A DNA stretch of 64,000 nt from Burkholderiales bacterium (lineage in GTDB: Bacteria; Pseudomonadota; Gammaproteobacteria; Burkholderiales; SHXO01). The stretch covers positions 1 through 64,000 of the forward strand of contig JADZGB010000045.1 in NCBI GenBank assembly GCA_020854105.1, written 5' to 3'. Both the position numbers and the translations under genes were made by a program. Below the pieces are notes generated by a model. That model saw only the letters and a program-made list of their open reading frames with translations, was not told the DNA's origin and did not search any database. Positions 32,419 through 43,030 of this stretch are shown here, piece by piece (the first letter of the stretch is position 1; the number at the start of each line of letters is the position of its first letter).

Positions 32419-34172
<1,754 letters not shown>

Positions 34173-34658
34173 GCGTGTCCCGGTGTTCCTGCACAGGCTA
34201 TCGCCGAGGCGCGGGTACGGCATTGCGCCGGATCAATGCCAGCAGATTCTACGGCCTAGCTGCGGCAACCTGCATGCTGGCCGGCTCCGGCTCGCACCCC
34301 AGTCGAGCGAGCGGGTCAGCATGCCTTCAGGGCCGGCGACGACGACCAGCGCGTAAGGTGCTGGCCCGGGCCAGTACATGACTTCGGGTCTTGGATGTTC
34401 AAGAGGGCGACGGAGAACAGAGAGAGAAAGACGGCGGAATGCACGTCGGAAATGGTGGTTCCGGGCGGGGGGTGCTCAAGAGGCCGAGCCCGGAACCCGC
34501 GCCAACGCTGGGGGCAAGCGTTCTGCGCCGGTCGAGCATGTCCAACCGGTAGACGCCCCTGGCGACCTTTAACCTCTGGAGGGCGCCCGCTACGCCGCAG
34601 CCGCGAGGCCGGGCACCGGATCGCCCCGCAGAAGCCAGCGTGCGCGCTTCGGGGAATG

Positions 34659-34683
34659 AAAAAAGCCAGGCGAGAGACCTAGC
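34659..34683 (-). terminator. Rho-independent terminator downstream of tRNA-Ala
   Basis: Minus strand GCTAGG-TCTCTCG-CCTGGC-TTTTTT (one G-U pair). Confidence 0.75.
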
Positions 34684-34694
34684 TTCAGGATTGA

Positions 34695-34770
<76 letters not shown>

Positions 34771-34841
34771 ACGCGTTTCGGCGCACGGGACGTGCGCCGA
34801 AGGAGGCGCGCATTGTACAACACAAGTGTCGGTGAAGCGCC

Positions 34842-34898
34842 CCGGATTTCGCTCACCGGCATTTCGTCACCGGATCTCGCTCACCGGGACTTCGTTCA
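34842..34898. repeat. Degenerate tandem array, ~14-bp unit x 4 (CCGGATTTCGCTCA)
   Basis: Units at 34842, 34856, 34870 and 34884 in the tRNA-lgt gap. Confidence 0.85.
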
Positions 34899-34953
34899 TG
34901 CGCGTCGAAGCATGGAACCGCCGTTCGCGCGGGCGAGCGACGGCCGGCCGGCG

Positions 34954-35751
34954 TCAGGCCGGCGCGTCCTTGCGCCCGTGCCGGTATGCCCAGGCCAGCA
35001 TGACGATCCCGCCGAGGATCATAGGCAGGCTCAGCCACTGGCCCATGGTGAAGCCCATCGCGAGCACGCCCAGATAGCTGTCGGGTTCGCGCGTGTACTC
35101 GACCAGGAAGCGGAACGCGCCGTAACCGATCAGGAAGACGCCTGATACGGCACCGAGCGGGCGCGGCCGGCTGGAGAACAGCCACAGGATCAGAAACAGG
35201 GCCACGCCCTCGAGGGCGAACTCGTATAGCTGCGACGGGTGGCGCGGTTGCGCATCGACGTTCGGAAAGATCACTGCCCACGGCAGGTCGGTGGGCCGGC
35301 CCCACAGCTCGGCATTGATGAAGTTGCCCAGCCGCCCCGCGCCGAGGCCGAGCGGCACCAGCGGTGCGATGAAATCGGTCACGGAGAACCAGTGGCGCCG
35401 GGTGCGCCGTGCGTACCAGGCCATGGCCAGGATGACGCCGAGGAAGCCGCCGTGGAAGGACATCCCGCCTTCCCATACGTACAGGATGCGCAGCGGATCG
35501 TGGACGTACTCGCTGAACTTGTAGAACAGCACATAGCCCAGCCGGCCGCCGAGCACCACGCCGATCACGCCGAAGAACAGGATGTCGTCGAGATCCTTCG
35601 CCGTATAGCCCAGTTCCGGCCGCTGCCTGGCACGTATGCGGCCCAGCAGCAGCCAGGCGACGAACCCGACGAGGTACATCAGGCCGTACCAGCGCACGGC
35701 GACGGGACCGAGCTGGATCGCGACGGGATCGAAATCCGGGTGGACGAACAT
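34954..35751 (-). CDS. lgt: Prolipoprotein diacylglyceryl transferase
   Basis: [52 protein letters not shown]. Confidence 0.96.
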   Translation of the reverse strand: MFVHPDFDPVAIQLGPVAVRWYGLMYLVGFVAWLLLGRIRARQRPELGYTAKDLDDILFFGVIGVVLGGRLGYVLFYKFSEYVHDPLRILYVWEGGMSFHGGFLGVILAMAWYARRTRRHWFSVTDFIAPLVPLGLGAGRLGNFINAELWGRPTDLPWAVIFPNVDAQPRHPSQLYEFALEGVALFLILWLFSSRPRPLGAVSGVFLIGYGAFRFLVEYTREPDSYLGVLAMGFTMGQWLSLPMILGGIVMLAWAYRHGRKDAPA

Positions 35752-35804
35752 GCAGGCGCCGGCGGGGAGGAGTGCGGATTATACGTGACGGGTGCGGACG
35801 GCCT

Positions 35805-35861
35805 GGTCGCGATTCCGGGGGTCGCGATTCGGGGGTCGCGATTCGGGGGTCGCGATTCGGG
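35805..35861. repeat. Tandem array, 14-bp unit x 4 (GGTCGCGATTCGGG)
   Basis: One 15-bp copy plus three perfect 14-bp copies. Confidence 0.95.
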
Positions 35862-35928
35862 CGCACGCGCTTCAGGACTTTGGCATGGAACTTGCGCCCG
35901 CGCGCACGGCACAACGGAGGAGTTCCCC

Positions 35929-37461
35929 ATGCTGCATTGGCTGCGCGCCCGTGAATCCGAACACCCCCTCGAAAGAAAGGACGACGCCCAGCGTCTGCTC
36001 GGGCGGCTCGCCGACAAGGGGCCGTTCGCTGCCCTGGAGGAGATGGCCTCCTATCTCGACGAGGTGAAGACCGCGGAGACGCTCAAGGCATCACGTGCGC
36101 TGGAGATCGTCGAGTTGCTCGACCGCTCGGCCCGGCCCATCCTACGCAAGTTGACGCACGAGTACCTGTCGTCACATCGGCGGCTCACCCGCTTTCAGCA
36201 GCACCGGCTGTGGTTCACCTGCCACAGCCTGCTCGGCCAGCTGGCCGAGGGGTACCAGACCTGCCTGGCGCGCTATCACGCGGGATCGCCCGGCGCCGCC
36301 TCGCTCAGGTCGGCGCTCCCGCGCATGGCCGGACGCGCATTGCGCGCCTATGGTGGCAAGATCAAGTGGACGCTCCTGCACTACGGCGAGGTCGATCCGG
36401 ACGTGTGGCTGCAGATGGGACGGCTCTACGCGATGGGCGAGATCCTCGGATACAACGACAGCATCGTCACGATGTACCGCGGCGAGCGCGCGGAGTCCTC
36501 ACCGGTACGCGAGTTCCTGCGTCCGCTGATGCTGTTCATGTCCGCCCCGCATTCGCTGCCGCCGCTGCAGGTCGAGCTCGTCGATCGCATCACCGCGGCC
36601 TGGGCCGATGCCTTCGTGCCGAGCCGCCAGGCGCGAGAGGGCCTGCACTACGCGATGGAACTGAACAGCAGCGAACCGCCCGGGCGCGTCGGTTACAGGG
36701 CGACGCGGTCCGAACATGCGCTGTTCTTCGGTCCGGGCGATGCGATCGTGCGTGCGAGCAAGTACACCACCCGGCTGCAGCGCAGCGGGCAGGTGCCGGC
36801 AGAACTGAATCTCGGATTCGACGTCGCGCCGCACGTGCTGCTCACGACGCTGGAGCACCTGCAGCGCTACTGGTGGCCGATGCAGCCCAGGCGCGCGCAG
36901 CCGCGTGTGTCAGCCACCGAGCAGATGCGCGTGGCGCACGACTACGACGAAGTCAGCGCGAACGCCGGTGCATTGTTCCTCGACTCGCCATTCGTGAGCA
37001 ACGATGAATCGTGGGCGCTCGCCGACCAGAGCGACGGCGGCTGCGGGCTCGTCGTTCCGAAGGGACGCGGTGAATGGCTGCGCGTGGGCAGCCTGGTGGC
37101 TGCACGCCCGGAGAACGGGACCGCGTGGCGCGCCGGCATCGTGCGCCGCATCGTCGGGCGCCGTCACGGCGAACGCTATGTCGGCGTCCAGTACGTCGGA
37201 CGCGGGGGATGCGCCGTCACCATCCTGCCGCTGGAGAAACCAAGGAGTGCTGCGCCGGAAGGCGAGTTGTGCGTGCTGCTCGCCGGCGCTGCCAGGAATC
37301 CAGACGAAGCGGCCCTGCTGCTCAGGCCCGGAATGTTCAGCATCAGGGGCGCCATCGAGATGCGCGCCTACGACCGGCGCTGGTTGCTGGAGCCCGTGCG
37401 CGTGCTGGAGAGCGGCGAGGACTTCGAGATCTGCGTCTACCGCACGCGCAGCGCGCGCTGA
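35929..37461 (+). CDS. PilZ-like domain-containing protein
   Basis: Starts at MLHWLRARESEHPLE behind RBS ggagg; C-terminal GGCGLVVP..LRVGSLVAAR..WRAGIVRRI..YVGVQYVG resembles PilZ. Confidence 0.65.
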   Translation: MLHWLRARESEHPLERKDDAQRLLGRLADKGPFAALEEMASYLDEVKTAETLKASRALEIVELLDRSARPILRKLTHEYLSSHRRLTRFQQHRLWFTCHSLLGQLAEGYQTCLARYHAGSPGAASLRSALPRMAGRALRAYGGKIKWTLLHYGEVDPDVWLQMGRLYAMGEILGYNDSIVTMYRGERAESSPVREFLRPLMLFMSAPHSLPPLQVELVDRITAAWADAFVPSRQAREGLHYAMELNSSEPPGRVGYRATRSEHALFFGPGDAIVRASKYTTRLQRSGQVPAELNLGFDVAPHVLLTTLEHLQRYWWPMQPRRAQPRVSATEQMRVAHDYDEVSANAGALFLDSPFVSNDESWALADQSDGGCGLVVPKGRGEWLRVGSLVAARPENGTAWRAGIVRRIVGRRHGERYVGVQYVGRGGCAVTILPLEKPRSAAPEGELCVLLAGAARNPDEAALLLRPGMFSIRGAIEMRAYDRRWLLEPVRVLESGEDFEICVYRTRSAR

Positions 37462-37468
37462 CGCCCGC

Positions 37469-38164
37469 TCAGGGCACCACCGCAGCGGGCATGCGCGAGA
37501 CGATCAGACGGGTCTTGCGATCGAGGTAGCGTGTGTTGCGGTGACGATCGTAGAAGCGTGGATTGGGCACCATGGCCGCCATGCGTGCAGCCTCCCAGGT
37601 GCCGATCTGACTCGCGCTCTTGCGGAAGTAGTGGCGCGAGGCAGCCTCCGCGCCGAACACTCCGTTGCCCCACTCGATGATGTTCAGGTAGATCTCGAAG
37701 ATGCGGCGTTTGCTCATCACCGTCTCGATCATGACGGTGATGATCGCCTCCTGCAGCTTGCGCACCACGCTGCGCCGGCCCGACAGGAACAGGTTCTTCG
37801 CCAGCTGCTGGCTGATGGTCGAGCCGCCGGCGACGAACCGGCCCTTCTTCAGGTTCTTCGCGTAGGCATTCTCGATCGCCTCCCAGTCGAAGCCCTCGTG
37901 CTCGAGGAAGTTGGCGTCCTCCGCCGCGATCAGCGCGCGCTTCAGGTTGGGCGAGATCCTCTCGTAGGGCACCCACTGGTGGCGCAACTGCACTTCGGGA
38001 TCGTTCTGCTGGAGGACCGCCAGACGGTCGTCCATGAAGGCGCTCGAAGACGGATCGAAGAAGTTCCACCACAGCACGTGGCCGAACAGCCATGCCTGGT
38101 ACAGAATGACCAGAGCGAGCAGGAGCAGAGCCGCTTGCCCGCCGAGCTTCAGCAACCGCTTCAC
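37469..38164 (-). CDS. mtgA: Monofunctional peptidoglycan transglycosylase
   Basis: AAEDANFLEHEGFDWEAIENAYAKNLKKGRFVAGGSTISQQLAKNLFLS. Confidence 0.95.
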   Translation of the reverse strand: MKRLLKLGGQAALLLLALVILYQAWLFGHVLWWNFFDPSSSAFMDDRLAVLQQNDPEVQLRHQWVPYERISPNLKRALIAAEDANFLEHEGFDWEAIENAYAKNLKKGRFVAGGSTISQQLAKNLFLSGRRSVVRKLQEAIITVMIETVMSKRRIFEIYLNIIEWGNGVFGAEAASRHYFRKSASQIGTWEAARMAAMVPNPRFYDRHRNTRYLDRKTRLIVSRMPAAVVP

Positions 38165-38985
38165 GACGCGCGCAGGGACGCTAGGACGTTGGCGGTGTCG
38201 GGACGCACGCCGCGCCAGACGAGGAACGATTCGGCCGCCTGTTCCACGAGCATGCCGAGACCGTCGGCGAGCAGCGCGGCACCCTCAGTGCGGGCCGCTC
38301 GCAGAAAGGGAGTCATGCCCTTTCCGTACATCATGTCGTAGGCCAGCGCACCGGGTGCGAACAACCCTGCGGGCAGCGCGAGCTCAGCGTCGTCGAGACT
38401 TGCCGAGGTGGCGTTCACGACCACGTCGAAGGCTTCGCCGGCCAGCGCCTCGAAGCTGCGGGCGCACGGGCCGGCCGCGGCGCCCGCCTGGCGGAACCGC
38501 GCCGCCAGCCGCTCTGCCTTCTCCAGGGTGCGGTTGCCGATCGCCACGCGCGCCGGCCCGGCTGAAAGCAGCGGCCCGAGCACGCCCTGTGCGGCACCGC
38601 CCGCTCCGAGCAGCAGCACGCGCCGCCCGCGCAGCGGCACGCCCAGGTTGTGCTCGATGTCGCGCAACAGCCCCACGCCGTCGCTGTTGTCGCCGAACAC
38701 GCGGTCGCCGTCGAACCTAAGGACGTTCACCGCTTCGGCGACGCGCGCGCGCTCGCTATGCTCGCCGGCGAAGCGGAATGCCTCGCCCTTGAATGGTACG
38801 GTGACGTTGCAGCCGCGCCCGCCTGCGCGCCGGAATGCCTGCACCGTCTCGACGAACCGGTCCAGTGGCGCCAGCAATCGTTCGTAGACCAGATCCTCGC
38901 CGGTCTCGCGGGCGAACATGGCGTGGATGTCGGGGGACTTGCTGTGGGCAACCGGGTTGCCCACGACTGCGTAGCGGTCAGCCAT
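38161..38985 (-). CDS. aroE: Shikimate dehydrogenase
   Basis: YAVVGNPVAHSKSPDIHAMFA, GCNVTVPFKGEAF, LLGAGGAAQGVL. Confidence 0.96.
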   Translation of the reverse strand: MADRYAVVGNPVAHSKSPDIHAMFARETGEDLVYERLLAPLDRFVETVQAFRRAGGRGCNVTVPFKGEAFRFAGEHSERARVAEAVNVLRFDGDRVFGDNSDGVGLLRDIEHNLGVPLRGRRVLLLGAGGAAQGVLGPLLSAGPARVAIGNRTLEKAERLAARFRQAGAAAGPCARSFEALAGEAFDVVVNATSASLDDAELALPAGLFAPGALAYDMMYGKGMTPFLRAARTEGAALLADGLGMLVEQAAESFLVWRGVRPDTANVLASLRAS

Positions 38986-38992
38986 GAACGTT

Positions 38993-39979
38993 CTACTGCA
39001 CCACCAGATCGCTGCGGGTGAACGACCAGGTGCGCGTGATGTGCAGGATGTCGGTCTGCTGCCGCACCTTCGCGGGGAAGGCCTTGTACGGCATCGACAG
39101 CTGCACGATGCTGCGTACGGCCTGGTCGAGGAGCTGCGAGCCCGAGGAGCGATCGATCTCGATCTTCTCCACGCTGCCGTCGGCCTTGATGGCGACCGTC
39201 ACCAGCACCGTGCCGAATTCCTGGCGAGCCCTCGCCTCGACCGGGAAGTTCGCCGTGCCCACGCGCTCGATCCTCTGCCGCCATTCGTCCACGTACTCGG
39301 CGTAGACCGCGCCGGTGGTGCGCGAACCTACGAAAGTGCGCTTGGGCATCTCCTGATAGGCCTGCCACTGCCTGGAGATCTCGGCTTCGAGCCTGGCGAT
39401 GCGCTGCGCCTCGCTGGAGACGTCGGTCATCTTCTCCAGATCCGACCTGATCAGCTGTTCCACCGGCAGCGTGGTCCTGCTCACCGCCGGTCCCTGCTCG
39501 CCGACCCTGGCCATCAGACGCTGGGCTTCCTGCTCCAGCTGCTGCACGCGCCTGGCGGCAACCTGGATCTGCGCTTCCGCCATGCTGTCCGGGATGGCAG
39601 GCAGGTTGGTGGTCGCCCGCAACGCGCGCGGAGTATTGCCGCCGCCATCCAGATCGGCCTGCGCCACGGCATCGGCACGCACCGGCCTGATGGCGGAGCG
39701 GCTGTTCACCAGCACCACCTCCAGTACCGGCGAGACCTGCCGGAACGGATCGATGGTGGGAAACCTGAAGTGGATCGTGAGCAGAACGGCGTGGATCGCA
39801 ACGGACACGATCAGCGCGGTTCGAAGGCGCCTGCCCGATTCGTCGCGCAGCAGGGGCAAGAGGATCTCGTCCCCGAGGGGCTGTGCGCCGGGTGCGCTGA
39901 AACGAGGTGCGGAGGCCTGCAACGGAGGTCGGGCGGCGATCGTTCCTGGCATTCTATGCAAGGCAGGGACCGCTGTCAT
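38993..39979 (-). CDS. TonB-family energy transducer
   Basis: N-terminal TM, C-terminal YVDEWRQRIERVGTANFPVEARARQEFGTVLVTVAIKADGSVEKI. Confidence 0.85.
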   Translation of the reverse strand: MTAVPALHRMPGTIAARPPLQASAPRFSAPGAQPLGDEILLPLLRDESGRRLRTALIVSVAIHAVLLTIHFRFPTIDPFRQVSPVLEVVLVNSRSAIRPVRADAVAQADLDGGGNTPRALRATTNLPAIPDSMAEAQIQVAARRVQQLEQEAQRLMARVGEQGPAVSRTTLPVEQLIRSDLEKMTDVSSEAQRIARLEAEISRQWQAYQEMPKRTFVGSRTTGAVYAEYVDEWRQRIERVGTANFPVEARARQEFGTVLVTVAIKADGSVEKIEIDRSSGSQLLDQAVRSIVQLSMPYKAFPAKVRQQTDILHITRTWSFTRSDLVVQ

Positions 39980-41826
39980 GGCGCGGGCAGCGGGCGCATC
40001 GCCCGGTATTGGGCGCGGAAATCAATGCCCAGCAGGTCGATGTCGGAGATGTCCACTTCGACGATGCTCCCCGGCGCCGCGAAAGGCAGGCCGTGGATCT
40101 TGCCCACGAGCGGCATGTCGCCGATCTTCGCGACGTTCTCGCGGATCACCTCCGCGTAGGTCGAGGTGACCTGCTCCTGTTCCAGCCAGCGCAGGCACCA
40201 GTAGCGCTCCATCATCCGCTGGAACTCGTTGTAGGCCTCGTACGCCTGGTCGAAATCGCGCATCGCCGTGAGTAACCGCTCGCTCTTGGGGCCGTAGGCA
40301 GGTGTGTCCCCGCGCAGCCAGCTGACCAGCTGCTGTTGGTTCAACAGGTCCACATATCGGCGCAATGGTGAACTAATCCAGGTGTAGTAGGCGACGCCAA
40401 GCCCCTGGTGTGCGGCGGGAATGGTGGACATGCGCACCTTGCCGTTGCCCTGCGCCCGGTAGATCGCCGCCACGCCGGCTTCCGCCAGTTGCCGCCCCCA
40501 CTCCGAGTTGACGTAGATCATCAGCTCGGACACGAGCTTGTCCATCGGCGCGCCGCGCTTGCGCCGCACGATGCGCACCCGGTCGTTCTCGACGTAGAAG
40601 CTGTAGTCCATGTGCACGGGGCGCGGCTGTTCCGGGCGGCCGCGGCCACCCTCGAGCACCGTGGCCAGATCGTACAGAATCTTCAGTTCCGGACCGAACG
40701 GGAAGTCCTGCCGCAAGGCATCCAGCGAGTCCTCGTTGAACTGCGCTTCGAGGGTGCCGTGGCGGAGATTGCCCACGATTTCCACGCGCTCGACCGCGCT
40801 GCGCGTGCCGCGGATGCGCAGGTCGGCCGCGACGTCCATGTACAGCGACACCGCCGGCACGGTCCGGCCCTCGGCAAGGGTGAAGCGCTCAACCGTCGAG
40901 GCCGGCAGCATGGTGATCTTGCCGCCGGGCATGTATACGGTGGACAGGCGCGTACCGGCCTCCTGGTCCAAGATGGAGCCGGGCGGGATCCCCAGCGCGG
41001 GCGCGGCGATATGAACGCCGATCTCCCAGCCACCCCCGGACAGGGGTCGCACCGAGAAGGCATCGTCGATCTCGGTGGTGGTGGAGTCGTCGATGCTGAA
41101 GGCCCGTGCCGGGGCCACGGGCAGGTCGTCCGGCAGCGCCGACTCGGGCAGTTCGCGCGCCTGCGCACCGTCCGGGAAGTAGTCGAACAGGAAGCGGTTG
41201 ACGTGATAGTCGCGCGAGGAGGCGATGGCCCCGCAGCGCGACAGCAGCTCCGCGACCGACAGGCCGGCTTCCGAGGCAGCCTGCTCCAGTGCCTTCGCCT
41301 CGATGGTGTTGCGGTCCGGTCTGTACAGCAGCTGCGGGAGTATCGGCTGGAATTCGGCCGGCAGCCGGAATGCCGACAGCTCCTCGATGTAGCGCGCCTG
41401 TTGCAGAGCCTGCTGGCGCTTGCGCTCCACGCTTGCCAGCGCCGCCTTGAGCGCCTCCGCAGGGGCCGGCCGGTAGCGACCCTTGCCCCTGCGGTAGAAG
41501 TACATGGGCGAGCCGTGCAGCCGGTACAGCACGGCCGCCTGCTCGAGCGCAGCGGGCGCGTGGCCGTAGTAGTCGCGTGCCAGGGTCTCGAACCCGAACT
41601 CGTCCTGCCCGCAGCACTCCCACAGGAAATCGACGTCGATGTCCTGCGCGGCGCGCTGCGCGTCCTCGACGAAGCCGGCGATCGGCCCCTCGAAGCGGAA
41701 CAGCACGTGCGCAGCCTTGACCTTGCTGCGCTTGCCGTGCACCGCCTCGACCTGAAGGGAGGCGCCGGCGTCCGCCAGCACGGCGCCGATCCTGAAGCCG
41801 CCGTCCTCCTCGTAGAAGACGTTCAT
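39976..41826 (-). CDS. RNase II/R-family exoribonuclease
   Basis: TTEIDDAFSV, PLRRYVDLLNQQQL; start at MNVFYEEDGG inside the longer ORF. Confidence 0.9.
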   Translation of the reverse strand: MNVFYEEDGGFRIGAVLADAGASLQVEAVHGKRSKVKAAHVLFRFEGPIAGFVEDAQRAAQDIDVDFLWECCGQDEFGFETLARDYYGHAPAALEQAAVLYRLHGSPMYFYRRGKGRYRPAPAEALKAALASVERKRQQALQQARYIEELSAFRLPAEFQPILPQLLYRPDRNTIEAKALEQAASEAGLSVAELLSRCGAIASSRDYHVNRFLFDYFPDGAQARELPESALPDDLPVAPARAFSIDDSTTTEIDDAFSVRPLSGGGWEIGVHIAAPALGIPPGSILDQEAGTRLSTVYMPGGKITMLPASTVERFTLAEGRTVPAVSLYMDVAADLRIRGTRSAVERVEIVGNLRHGTLEAQFNEDSLDALRQDFPFGPELKILYDLATVLEGGRGRPEQPRPVHMDYSFYVENDRVRIVRRKRGAPMDKLVSELMIYVNSEWGRQLAEAGVAAIYRAQGNGKVRMSTIPAAHQGLGVAYYTWISSPLRRYVDLLNQQQLVSWLRGDTPAYGPKSERLLTAMRDFDQAYEAYNEFQRMMERYWCLRWLEQEQVTSTYAEVIRENVAKIGDMPLVGKIHGLPFAAPGSIVEVDISDIDLLGIDFRAQYRAMRPLPAP

Positions 41827-41932
41827 GCGCGATCGGGGCGGCGCGTGGGAGGGAGGAACGTCGAAGACATGCTCGGGCGCCGCAGAAAAGGCCGGAATTA
41901 TAACCGGCGCCCCGGTCTCGCCGAGGATGCGC

Positions 41933-42508
41933 CTACGCGGCCTCGATACCGGCGAAGCGCAGAACCCGATCCAGGTACTGTTCGAACTCGGCAAAGCCGT
42001 GATCGCTGCCCTGCACGACGAGCTGATCGGCGCCCGCATAGCGCGCAACCGCCTCCCGGTAGTCGAGCACCTCGTCCCCGGTGGTGACCATGAGCAGATA
42101 GCGGTCCATCCTCGTCGGGCGCTCCACCCACAAGCTGCTCAGTTCGTCCAGATGGGTGCGGGTCAGCTGGTATGCCTCGCCGGTGTAGAGGTTGCGCTGT
42201 TCGCCCAGGTAGGCTTGGAGGCCGAGTTGCGGGGTGATGGCGGGATTGACCAGCACCGCGCGCACGCCATGACGCTCCGCCAGCCAGGTCGAGTAGTAAC
42301 CGCCGAGCGAACTGCCGACCAGCGTGATGTGCTCCGGCGGCACGCCGCGTATTCCGCTCTCCAGCAGGGCGATCGCGTCGGCCGGACGGTGGGGCAGCGC
42401 CGGGCAGCGGAAGCGGTCGGCCATGCCCATTGCCGCAAGTCTTGTTCCGAGCTGACGCGCCTTGGTCGACGCCGGGGAGCTGTTGAATCCATGCACGTAG
42501 ACGATCAT
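41933..42508 (-). CDS. YqiA/UPF0227-type alpha/beta hydrolase
   Basis: MIVYVHGFNSSPASTKARQL, LVGSSLGGYYSTWLAERHG, GSDHGF. Confidence 0.88.
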   Translation of the reverse strand: MIVYVHGFNSSPASTKARQLGTRLAAMGMADRFRCPALPHRPADAIALLESGIRGVPPEHITLVGSSLGGYYSTWLAERHGVRAVLVNPAITPQLGLQAYLGEQRNLYTGEAYQLTRTHLDELSSLWVERPTRMDRYLLMVTTGDEVLDYREAVARYAGADQLVVQGSDHGFAEFEQYLDRVLRFAGIEAA

Positions 42509-42719
42509 TGTTTCTCTGGTTCGCTTCTCTATAGTCGTTTCTTCGAGGTCGCAGGCATTGTGCCGCAGCGTGCGGCCGCACACAAAGGCATGGCACCGGC
42601 GCTGTCACCGGCGCCGGAACTGCCCGGGCTTAAGCCTTCGTTAAGCGCCCCCGGCGCATGATGCCCACGTGGCAGTCGTCGATGCGCGCCACGTCTCTGA
42701 ACCCGATCGAGGAGCGATC

Positions 42720-42950
42720 ATGAATCTGAAGAAGGTACTTGCCCTGGGCACCGCACTGACCATCGCCGCCGCAGCCGGCGCCGATTTTGCGGCCGATACC
42801 AAGCCTGCGAAGGAAGCGCCTCCGGCTGCAGCGGCCACACCGGCCGACAAGGCCGCAGCGGCCACGCCCGCGGACAAGGCCGCGCCCGCAAAGGCAACCA
42901 AGAAGGTGCACAAGAAAGACAAGGAGAAGGAACGCGAGCACAAGAGCTGA
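42720..42950 (+). CDS. Small secreted Ala/Lys-rich protein
   Basis: MNLKKVLALGTALTIAAAAGADFAADTKPAKEAPPAAAATPADKAAAATPADKAAPAKATKKVHKKDKEKEREHKS: signal peptide then low-complexity cationic tail. Confidence 0.7.
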   Translation: MNLKKVLALGTALTIAAAAGADFAADTKPAKEAPPAAAATPADKAAAATPADKAAPAKATKKVHKKDKEKEREHKS

Positions 42951-43030
42951 TGACGTTCCAGGCCGGCTCCGGCCAGGAAGCGCCTGCGTGAAGCCGGCGC
43001 TTCCTGGCCTGCCGCGTTCAACCGGTTGTC

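Noticed and set aside
34224-34690. Small ORFs between acsA and tRNA-Ala (34378..34572, 34395..34682, 34399..34767)
   Set aside because: Overlapping frames, one running through the tRNA; no motif or RBS support.
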